From: RGIG8700 sp964568815
GTDB lineage: Bacteria > Bacillota > Clostridia > RGIG6154
NCBI GenBank assembly: GCA_964568815.1
Contig: CAZMRY010000070.1
Location: 1 to 7,764, forward strand
Length of the DNA stretch: 7,764 nt
Direction: 5' to 3'
Shown here: positions 1 through 6,294 of the stretch, piece after piece
Position numbering within the stretch: position 1 is the first letter of the stretch
How the letters are laid out: each line of letters starts with the position of its first letter
Notes under the pieces: generated by a model
What the model was told of the DNA's origin: nothing
The model's input: the letters and a program-made list of their open reading frames with translations, nothing else
Database searches by the model: none
Made by a program: the position numbers and the translations under genes

Positions 1-2531
1 CTCTGTCCGCATTTCATATCAACCTTTAAAGGAACTGTAAGGGATACTGCATTTTCCATTTCTTCCCTTAAGATATTTGCAACTTTTTCTTTTTCTTCTT
101 CGATGGTGTCAACAATAAGTTCGTCGTGTACCTGGAGAATTAATTTTGATTTTAAGTTTTCTTCTTTAAGTCTTTCAAAAACTCTTACCATTGCAATTTT
201 GATAATATCTGCCGCATAACCCTGAATAGGTGCATTCATTGCAACTCTTTCTCCAAAAGACCTTAAGTTGTAATTTGAAGATTTTATTTCAGGAATATAT
301 CTTCTTCTCTCAACTGCAGTTTTAACATATCCGTTTTCTTTTGCAAACTCCACGGTCTTATCTAAATATTCCTTTATTTTAGGATATGTTTCAAAATAAC
401 TCTGAATATAGTTTTTAGCCTCTTTAACAGAAACCTTTATATCCTTTGCAAGACTGAATTCACCTATACCGTAAACAATGCCGAAATTAACCGCCTTTGC
501 TCTTGTTCTCATTTGTGAGGTAACCTCATCAAGTGGCACTTTAAACACCTGAGATGCTGTAATAGAATGAATATCCTGCTCATTTTTAAAGGCGTTTATC
601 ATATTTCCGTCTTCTGCAATATGAGCAAGAACACGGAGCTCAATCTGTGAATAGTCTGCATCTGTAAGCACATTACCCTCAGATGCGATAAACATCTTTC
701 TTATTTCTCTGCCAAGCTCAAGACGGACAGGAATGTTCTGCAGATTAGGCTCAGTTGAGCTTATTCTGCCTGTTGCAGTAACCGTCTGATTAAAGCTTGA
801 ATGAATTTTACCGTCTGATGGGTTTATTGTGCCCTGCAGACCGTCTGCATAAGTTGATTTTAACTTGGCATAGGTTCTGTATTCAATAATAAGGCTCGCT
901 ATATCATACTTATAAGAAAGCTTTTCAAGAACCTCTGCATTTGTTGAATAGCCTGTTTTTGTTTTCTTTTCTGCAGGAAGTCCAAGCTTTTCAAAAAGTA
1001 TTTCCCCGAGCTGTTTCGGAGAATTTATATTAAACTCCTCTCCTGCCATTTCATATATCAATTTTTCTAAAACTGCAAGCTTTGATGATAGCATCTTTGA
1101 AAATTCTATAAGACTGTTTTTATCAACCCTGAAGCCCTCGTTTTCCATTGATGCAAGAACCTTTACCAAAGGAAGCTCTATATCATATAAAAGGCTCGTC
1201 TGGTAATTTTCTTCTATCTGTTTTAAAAGGGCAGCTTTCAATTCCTTAAGTGCACCTGCCGGATTGTCACATTCACCTATACCGCAAAAGCCTGCAAGAA
1301 GGTCTGAAAGAATATAATCACTTCTTGATGGGTCTAAAAGATATGCGGCAATTTTTGTGTCAAAAATTTCGCCGTCAAAATCTATATCATAGTTTCTTTT
1401 AAGGAAAACAATATCGCTTTTTATATCGTGGGATAACTTTGAAATATTCTTATCCTCAAAAACTTCTTTAATAACACCCATATACGGCATAAAGTCAAGA
1501 GGGCTTAAAAAGTCCTTTACATAAACCTTTCCCTCTTTTTCAAAAGAAAGTCTTTTGATTTCATACTCATCTTTGTCAAGTATATAATTAAAGGTGTCTT
1601 TTATGCTTATATCGGCAGGTGATGTTATATTTACAGTTTCAAAGGTTACCTTTGCACTTTCTGAAACCTCAAGGCCGAGCTTTGAGATAATACTTTTAAG
1701 CTCTAAATGGTTTAAAATATTAAACAGTTCTTCTTTCCTTGGCTCTTTAACACCCATATCCTCAAGCTTTTCATCAAGAGGCACTTCTCTGTTTATTTCA
1801 GAAAGCTGATAGCTTAAATATGCCATATCCTTGCCTTCAGTGATTTTTTTAAGGGTTGCACCCTTGAGGTCTGCTAAATTTTCGTATAAATTATCAAGGC
1901 TTCTGTATTTTTCTATTAAAGACATAGCTGTTTTTTCACCAATACCTGCAACACCGGGAATATTATCACTGGAGTCCCCCATTAAAGCCTTAACTGCGAT
2001 AAATTCTCTTGGTGTAACATTATATTTTTCTTCAACTGCTTTTGCATCAAAATCGGTAGTTTCTGTATTACCCATTCTTGTAACAACAAGCTTTATAATT
2101 GTGTTTTCGGAGGCAAGCTGTAAATCGTCCTTATCTCCTGTCACGATTATACATTTATATCCTGCATCCTCGCAGTTTTTAGATACTGTGCCGATTATAT
2201 CATCTGCCTCATAGCCTGATTTTTCAAGACGCATAACATTCATTGCATCCAAAACATCTTTAAGTGGCTGCATCTGTGACGCAAGCTCATCAGGCATACC
2301 TTTTCTCTGTGCCTTGTAGCCCTCATACATTTTGTGTCTGAAGGTTTTATCCTTAAGGTCAAAGGCTACCGCTGCCATATCAGGTTTTTCTTCTGCCATA
2401 AACTTTAAAAAGATATTCAAAAAGCCGTATATACCGTTGGTATATTCGCCCTTTGAGTTTGATAAAAGCCTTATTCCGTAATAGGCTCTGTTTATGATAC
2501 TGTTACCGTCAAAAATCAACAATTTTTTCAA
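1..2531 (-). CDS. polA: DNA polymerase I (5' nuclease + polymerase), 3' end cut by window edge
   Basis: Family A DNA polymerase, which fills gaps and removes RNA primers in replication and repair. I read 843 residues without a stop or frameshift; the last visible residues (VDMKCGQ) resemble the usual C-terminus, so only a few codons lie outside. The 5' nuclease domain (about 1-280) shows FDGNS (7-11), YEADD (107-111), TGDKDDLQL (131-139) and GDSSDNIPG (185-193). The middle domain (about 290-450) is a 3'-5' exonuclease fold without an obvious DxE motif; SHDIKSD (367-373) is the remnant of motif II. This resembles proofreading-deficient Bacillus and Taq enzymes. The polymerase domain has motif A DYSQIELR (catalytic D626), motif B RTRAKAVNFGIVYG (K679, F683, Y687) and motif C QVHDE (800-804, catalytic D803). 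The start chosen is TTG at 2531, giving the family-like N-terminus MKKLLIFDGNS; an in-frame GTG at 2540 would add three residues. It is transcribed divergently from the exporter operon. Confidence 0.97.
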   Translation of the reverse strand, partial: MKKLLIFDGNSIINRAYYGIRLLSNSKGEYTNGIYGFLNIFLKFMAEEKPDMAAVAFDLKDKTFRHKMYEGYKAQRKGMPDELASQMQPLKDVLDAMNVMRLEKSGYEADDIIGTVSKNCEDAGYKCIIVTGDKDDLQLASENTIIKLVVTRMGNTETTDFDAKAVEEKYNVTPREFIAVKALMGDSSDNIPGVAGIGEKTAMSLIEKYRSLDNLYENLADLKGATLKKITEGKDMAYLSYQLSEINREVPLDEKLEDMGVKEPRKEELFNILNHLELKSIISKLGLEVSESAKVTFETVNITSPADISIKDTFNYILDKDEYEIKRLSFEKEGKVYVKDFLSPLDFMPYMGVIKEVFEDKNISKLSHDIKSDIVFLKRNYDIDFDGEIFDTKIAAYLLDPSRSDYILSDLLAGFCGIGECDNPAGALKELKAALLKQIEENYQTSLLYDIELPLVKVLASMENEGFRVDKNSLIEFSKMLSSKLAVLEKLIYEMAGEEFNINSPKQLGEILFEKLGLPAEKKTKTGYSTNAEVLEKLSYKYDIASLIIEYRTYAKLKSTYADGLQGTINPSDGKIHSSFNQTVTATGRISSTEPNLQNIPVRLELGREIRKMFIASEGNVLTDADYSQIELRVLAHIAEDGNMINAFKNEQDIHSITASQVFKVPLDEVTSQMRTRAKAVNFGIVYGIGEFSLAKDIKVSVKEAKNYIQSYFETYPKIKEYLDKTVEFAKENGYVKTAVERRRYIPEIKSSNYNLRSFGERVAMNAPIQGYAADIIKIAMVRVFERLKEENLKSKLILQVHDELIVDTIEEEKEKVANILREEMENAVSLTVPLKVDMKCGQ

Positions 2532-2541
2532 AAAAAGCACA

Positions 2542-2550
2542 CCTTTCCTT
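2542..2550 (-). promoter_or_regulatory. polA ribosome binding site, ambiguous between two starts
   Basis: On the minus strand the sequence AAGGAAAGG precedes polA and contains two overlapping Shine-Dalgarno-like elements. AAAGG (2546-2542) lies 10 nt from TTG at 2531. AAGGA (2550-2546) lies 5 nt from GTG at 2540. I favour the TTG because it reproduces the usual PolA N-terminus and because the predicted transcript would begin only about 2 nt upstream of AAGGA. Neither candidate is ATG, so initiation may be modest. Confidence 0.6.
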
Positions 2551-2558
2551 AAATAAAC

Positions 2559-2587
2559 ATTTTACCATAAACAGAGGTTATTTGCAA
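2559..2587 (-). promoter_or_regulatory. Predicted sigma-A promoter of polA
   Basis: On the minus strand, TTGCAA (-35, 2587-2582) and TAAAAT (-10, 2564-2559) are separated by exactly 17 bp, close to the vegetative consensus TTGACA-17-TATAAT. Transcription would begin near 2552, giving a leader of roughly 20 nt before the TTG start. This is a sequence prediction; no start site has been mapped. Confidence 0.6.
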
Positions 2588-2611
2588 CAAGAATATTGTT
2601 TTGCCCAAATC

Positions 2612-2639
2612 GTGCAACTTGCACAAGTTTTTTGTGCAA
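2612..2639. repeat. Clustered GTGCAA/TTGCAC inverted repeats, candidate operator
   Basis: Two overlapping perfect inverted repeats share a central arm. The first is GTGCAA-C-TTGCAC (2612-2624, 6-bp arms). The second is TTGCACAA-gtttt-TTGTGCAA (2619-2639, 8-bp arms, 5-bp spacer). The two GTGCAA copies on the plus strand are 22 bp apart, about two helical turns, which suits cooperative binding of a dimeric regulator to one face of the DNA. The block sits between the divergent promoters, 24 bp upstream of the polA -35 and 18 bp upstream of the exporter -35. No T-run follows the stem on either strand, so it is not an intrinsic terminator. It lies outside both predicted transcripts, which favours a DNA site over an RNA structure. 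The binding protein is unknown and no regulator gene is in the window. Confidence 0.5.
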
Positions 2640-2657
2640 AATGACTAACTTTTTATA

Positions 2658-2686
2658 TTGCTTTTTGCAGTATGTTCCCTTATAAT
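2658..2686 (+). promoter_or_regulatory. Predicted sigma-A promoter of the ABC exporter-tex operon
   Basis: TTGCTT (-35, 2658-2663) and a perfect TATAAT (-10, 2681-2686) are spaced by 17 bp. Transcription would begin around 2693, about 25 nt before the ATG at 2718. That leader is too short for a riboswitch or attenuator. A weaker alternative, TTGTGC-16-TATATT (2632-2659), would overlap the right arm of the inverted repeat. Confidence 0.65.
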
Positions 2687-2700
2687 AACAGTGATTTAAA

Positions 2701-2713
2701 AGAAAGGCGGTGA
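2701..2713 (+). promoter_or_regulatory. Strong Shine-Dalgarno for the first ABC gene
   Basis: AGAAAGGCGGTGA matches 12 of 13 positions of the extended anti-Shine-Dalgarno complement AGAAAGGAGGTGA. The GG at 2709-2710 is 7 nt from the ATG at 2718, which fixes that start. Confidence 0.85.
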
Positions 2714-2717
2714 TTTT

Positions 2718-4511
2718 ATGTCACCTTATAAATGGATAGCAGGTTACATAAAAAAGCACACCACTTCCCTTATTTTCACATTTGTATTAACGCTTTTGCA
2801 TGTAGCTTTTGTTTTTATTCAGCCTATCACTCTGGGCAGTCTGATAAACAAAGTTACAAACAGCAGTGACCTTTCAGACCTATGGGTTTATGCAGCTGTT
2901 TTAATAGGGGCAATTGTCGGCAAAACCTCAATATGGTATTTGAGACAACACATTTTTGAAAAAGTATCACAGGATGCTATATTAAACATAAGAAAAAATG
3001 TTTTCAAAAAACTCCAGGAAAGTGAAGCAGAATTCTTTGAACATAACCGTACAGGCGATATTATGTCCGCTCTTTCTCTTGATACTGAAAACATAAGAGC
3101 TTTTCTTGCCGGAACAATTCCTTCTTTTATGACTCAATTTGCACTCATTATTGTAGGTATCTGTATTCTTCTTGCAGAAAGTCCCCTGCTTACATTATTT
3201 TTACTCATTTTAACACCTGTTATCGGTTATCTTTCCATAAAATACAAAACCGAAATGAAACATGTTTCTCTTAAGCTACGCAAAGACTATGCAAGCATTA
3301 ATACCGTAACAGAAGAAAACATAAGCGGTAACAGAATTGTTAAAGCAAATGTAAGAGAAGCTTTTGAAGAAAAAAAATTTGAAACAAACAACAAAAATCT
3401 TTATAATACTCATATGGAAAGTGTTAAAATCTGGTGTAAATACTACCCATCAACACAATTCTTTATTGGCTGCGAAACTGTAATCTTTGTTCTTGTTTCA
3501 GGTATTTTCCTTATTAATGGTAATATGTCCCTAGGCAGTTTTACAACTATCAATGGTATATTATGGTGTGTAACAAATCCGCTTGAACAGCTCGGCTCAC
3601 TTTTAGGTCAGATTGAGTCCTTTGTTACAGGAAGCTCAAAGCTTATTGCTATTGAAACTCACTCCCCTAAAATTGCAAACACACATAAAATTCTTAAAAA
3701 AGGCACAGGCATCAACGGTAAGGTTGAATTTAAAAATGTTCAGTTCAACCACGGTTCAAGCAGAGCATTAAGAGGCATATCTTTTACTGCCCGTCCGGGT
3801 ATGACAGTGGCTCTTACAGGTCCTACAGGCTCAGGAAAAACAACTGTTGTTAATCTTATTGCAAGATTTTTCGAGGCGCAGCAAGGTACAGTTTATATTG
3901 ACGATATAAATGTTAAAAACATTGATATAGAAACCTTAAGAAAAAGCATTTCATATGCAATGCAGGATATTTTCCTTTTCTCAGACACCATTAAAAACAA
4001 TATAAAATATGGTGTTCCCGATGCGACAGATGCAGATATTGAAAGAGTTGCAAAAATCGCAAATGCACACGATTTCATTACCGCAATGCCAGATGGCTAT
4101 GAAACTATTGTAGGTGAAAGAGGTGTTGGACTTTCAGGCGGACAGAGACAAAGAATTTCTCTTGCAAGAGCACTTCTTAAAAATCCGTCTATACTTATTT
4201 TAGACGATACAACCTCTGCTATTGATATGGAAACAGAGCATATGATTCAAAGTATGCTCAAGGAAACTTTCACAAACAGAACAACATTTATTATAGCTCA
4301 CAGAATATCATCTATAAAAACCGCAGACCTTATTTTGGTCATGAAAGACGGCCGCATTATAGAATGGGGTACTCACGACGAGCTTATCAAACAGAACGGA
4401 TACTATAAAACTGCATGCGACGACCAGTATGGCGACTTTAACAATATGAAGGATTATTTCGTTGAAATGCCTGCATATACTCCAAATTTCGGAGGTGATA
4501 TAAATGGCTAA
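2718..4511 (+). CDS. ABC exporter half-transporter, degenerate-site subunit of a heterodimer
   Basis: Type I (type IV fold) ABC exporter subunit of 597 residues, a normal half-transporter length, expected in the cytoplasmic membrane. Six hydrophobic segments fall at about 17-37, 55-75, 137-155, 157-174, 246-266 and 275-293. The nucleotide-binding domain (about 335-575) has Walker A GPTGSGKT (368-375), Q-loop Q416, signature LSGGQ (472-476), Walker B ILILDD (492-497), D-loop SAID and H-loop H528. The Walker B catalytic Glu is replaced by Asp (D497), and the A-loop aromatic position is His (H345). Both suggest that this subunit's own ATP site is the non-hydrolytic one, while its intact LSGGQ completes the partner's active site. 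A tail of about 28 residues rich in Asp and aromatics follows the domain. The gene overlaps its partner by 8 nt. Family relatives include BmrC, LmrC and TM287-type proteins. The substrate (drug, lipid or peptide) cannot be read from the sequence, so no symbol is given. Confidence 0.95.
   Translation: MSPYKWIAGYIKKHTTSLIFTFVLTLLHVAFVFIQPITLGSLINKVTNSSDLSDLWVYAAVLIGAIVGKTSIWYLRQHIFEKVSQDAILNIRKNVFKKLQESEAEFFEHNRTGDIMSALSLDTENIRAFLAGTIPSFMTQFALIIVGICILLAESPLLTLFLLILTPVIGYLSIKYKTEMKHVSLKLRKDYASINTVTEENISGNRIVKANVREAFEEKKFETNNKNLYNTHMESVKIWCKYYPSTQFFIGCETVIFVLVSGIFLINGNMSLGSFTTINGILWCVTNPLEQLGSLLGQIESFVTGSSKLIAIETHSPKIANTHKILKKGTGINGKVEFKNVQFNHGSSRALRGISFTARPGMTVALTGPTGSGKTTVVNLIARFFEAQQGTVYIDDINVKNIDIETLRKSISYAMQDIFLFSDTIKNNIKYGVPDATDADIERVAKIANAHDFITAMPDGYETIVGERGVGLSGGQRQRISLARALLKNPSILILDDTTSAIDMETEHMIQSMLKETFTNRTTFIIAHRISSIKTADLILVMKDGRIIEWGTHDELIKQNGYYKTACDDQYGDFNNMKDYFVEMPAYTPNFGGDING
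4491..4499 (+). promoter_or_regulatory. Internal Shine-Dalgarno coupling the two ABC genes
   Basis: GGAGGTGAT lies inside the last codons of the upstream ABC gene, encoding part of its C-terminal FGGDING, and places GGAGG 8 nt before the ATG at 4504. With the 8-nt overlap this suggests translational coupling and balanced synthesis of the two subunits. Confidence 0.85.
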
Positions 4512-6294
4512 AAGAAACACAGCAACTGTTGATGAAGAGCTTACCCAAGGTATTAACCTTAAAACCTTCAAAAGACTGGGCAAATACTTAAAACCCCACA
4601 CAAAGAGCATAGCATTCGTAACCTTTATTATGCTTGTAAGCTCTGTAGCATCTCTTTTAACGCCTTATCTCATAAGCCTTGCTATTGACAAATATGTTCC
4701 TGCCAAAAATGTTATTGCGATATTTATAATTGCACTTCTTATGACTGTTCTTTTATATCTTGTTAAAGTAATAATAAAGGTCAGGGCCGACATTATTAAC
4801 AAAGTTGGTCAGGGTTTTGTTTATGATGTGAGAAAAGACCTTTTTGAGCATCTTCAGAAGCTTCCTTTCTCTTATTTCGATTCAAGACCTCACGGGAAAA
4901 TTCTTGTGAGGGTTGTAGGTTACACAAGCTCCATTTCAAACCTTTTCTCAAATGGTATTGTGGATATTATAACAAACATCTTCACTATTATTGTAACTAT
5001 AGTGTTTATGTTCTCCCTTGACTTTACTTTTACACTCATCTGTCTTTCAGGTGTTCCTGTGTTCATTGTTGTTTTACTTGTTCTTAAAAATGCACACAGA
5101 AAATCGTGGCAGACACTTTCATCTAAACAAAGCAATTTAAATGCGTACATACACGAAAGTATTTCAGGTGTTAAGGTTACTCAGGTCTTTAACAGAGAAG
5201 CGGAGGATTTAAAGCAGTTTACCGCTATTTGCAAAGACAACAAAAAATACTGGATGAAAGCAAAGCATATTGAAATGGGTATTCCCGTTGCAGTTGATAT
5301 TATCACCGTATTAGTAACAGTTGCACTTTATTGTTTCGGTGCAATAGGTATGGTAAACGGAACTATCAAGCTTGGTATATTAATTGCCTTTTCATCATAC
5401 ATAAGCCGATTCTGGACACCAATTTCAACTCTTGCTAACTACTACAACCAGATTGTTACCTGCAGTGCATATGTAGAAAGAATTTTTGAACTTTTAGACG
5501 AACCGCTTATAATTGAAGATGCTGAAAATGCATACGACCTTCCTGAAATAGAGGGAAATGTAAACTTTGATAATGTAACTTTCAGATATGAAGAAGGCTC
5601 AAAAAACATTTTAAACAAGGTATCTTTCTCTGTGGCATCAGGTGAGAATGTGGCATTCGTTGGTCCGACAGGTGCTGGAAAATCAACCGTTGTAAGTCTT
5701 CTTTCAAGATTTTATAATATTAATGACGGTAAAATTACTATTGATGGTAACGATATAAGTAAAGCTACCCTTACTTCATTAAGAAAACAAATGGGTATTA
5801 TGCTTCAGGACAGCTTTTTGTTTTCAGGCACAATTATGGATAACATAAAGTACAGTAAGCTTGATGCAACAGACGAGGAAGTTTATGAGGTAGCAAAGGC
5901 GGTTTGTGCTCACGATTCCATCATGTCACTTCCTGATGGCTATAACACAATGGTAACAGAAAGAGGGGCTTCCCTTTCTGCAGGTCAGAAACAGCTTATA
6001 TGCTTTGCGAGAACACTGCTTGCCAACCCGAAAATTCTTATTCTTGACGAGGCAACCTCAAACATAGACACAGAAACAGAGCTTGCACTTCAAAAGGGGT
6101 TAAACAAGCTTTTAGAGGGCAGAACCTCATTTATTATTGCTCACCGACTTTCCACAATCAAAGCCTGCTCAAAGATTATGTATATTGCAGACGGAAACAT
6201 TCAGGAAAGCGGAACACACGAAGAGCTTCTTAACAAAAGAGGCAAATACTACGAATTATATAATTCACAATTTAAGTTTTTAGGAGAAATTTAA
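4504..6294 (+). CDS. ABC exporter half-transporter, catalytic subunit of a heterodimer
   Basis: Second type I ABC exporter subunit, 596 residues, expected in the cytoplasmic membrane. Hydrophobic segments lie at about 36-58, 70-92, 152-172, 175-194, 263-284 and 289-307, after a cytoplasmic N-terminal stretch of about 35 residues. The nucleotide-binding domain (about 350-590) has A-loop Y362, Walker A GPTGAGKS (387-394), Q-loop Q435, signature LSAGQ (491-495), Walker B ILILDE (511-516, catalytic E516), D-loop SNID and H-loop H547. The canonical Glu together with a deviant signature is the mirror image of the upstream subunit, so the pair should form one hydrolytic site (this Walker A/B with the partner's LSGGQ) and one degenerate site. 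Relatives are BmrD, LmrD and TM288-type proteins. The start is fixed by GGAGGTGAT at 4491-4499. The stop codon shares one base with the tex start. Multidrug export is the usual annotation, but the substrate is unproven. Confidence 0.95.
   Translation: MAKRNTATVDEELTQGINLKTFKRLGKYLKPHTKSIAFVTFIMLVSSVASLLTPYLISLAIDKYVPAKNVIAIFIIALLMTVLLYLVKVIIKVRADIINKVGQGFVYDVRKDLFEHLQKLPFSYFDSRPHGKILVRVVGYTSSISNLFSNGIVDIITNIFTIIVTIVFMFSLDFTFTLICLSGVPVFIVVLLVLKNAHRKSWQTLSSKQSNLNAYIHESISGVKVTQVFNREAEDLKQFTAICKDNKKYWMKAKHIEMGIPVAVDIITVLVTVALYCFGAIGMVNGTIKLGILIAFSSYISRFWTPISTLANYYNQIVTCSAYVERIFELLDEPLIIEDAENAYDLPEIEGNVNFDNVTFRYEEGSKNILNKVSFSVASGENVAFVGPTGAGKSTVVSLLSRFYNINDGKITIDGNDISKATLTSLRKQMGIMLQDSFLFSGTIMDNIKYSKLDATDEEVYEVAKAVCAHDSIMSLPDGYNTMVTERGASLSAGQKQLICFARTLLANPKILILDEATSNIDTETELALQKGLNKLLEGRTSFIIAHRLSTIKACSKIMYIADGNIQESGTHEELLNKRGKYYELYNSQFKFLGEI
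6282..6286 (+). promoter_or_regulatory. Shine-Dalgarno for tex inside the ABC gene
   Basis: AGGAG lies within the last codons of the second ABC gene, 7 nt before the ATG at 6294. It fixes the tex start at the TAATG stop/start overlap and supports reinitiation by ribosomes finishing the exporter gene. Confidence 0.75.

Noticed and set aside
1594..2214. Two plus-strand open frames (1594-1809 and 1831-2214) opposite polA
   Set aside because: They lie antisense to the intact, motif-bearing polA frame, have no good ribosome binding site, and their translations (Ser/Leu/Ile-rich) look like reverse readings of coding DNA.
2591..2605. Short inverted repeat AACAA-gaata-TTGTT near the polA -35
   Set aside because: The arms are only 5 bp of A/T-rich sequence with no matching copy elsewhere in the spacer, so this is expected by chance.
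2619..2639. Intrinsic terminator formed by the 8-bp inverted repeat
   Set aside because: The stem is AT-rich and no run of T follows it on either strand. Both flanking genes also point away from it, so no transcript is expected to end there.
2687..2717. Leader peptide or attenuator ahead of the exporter genes, as known for bmrCD
   Set aside because: The predicted leader is only about 25 nt with no start codon, hairpin or T-run, so there is no room for ribosome-mediated attenuation unless transcription begins further upstream.
2888..5150. Minus-strand open frames opposite the ABC genes (2888-3094, 3893-4078, 4308-4610, 4920-5150)
   Set aside because: All are fully antisense to strongly supported exporter genes, show no family motifs, and are of lengths expected by chance opposite AT-rich coding sequence.
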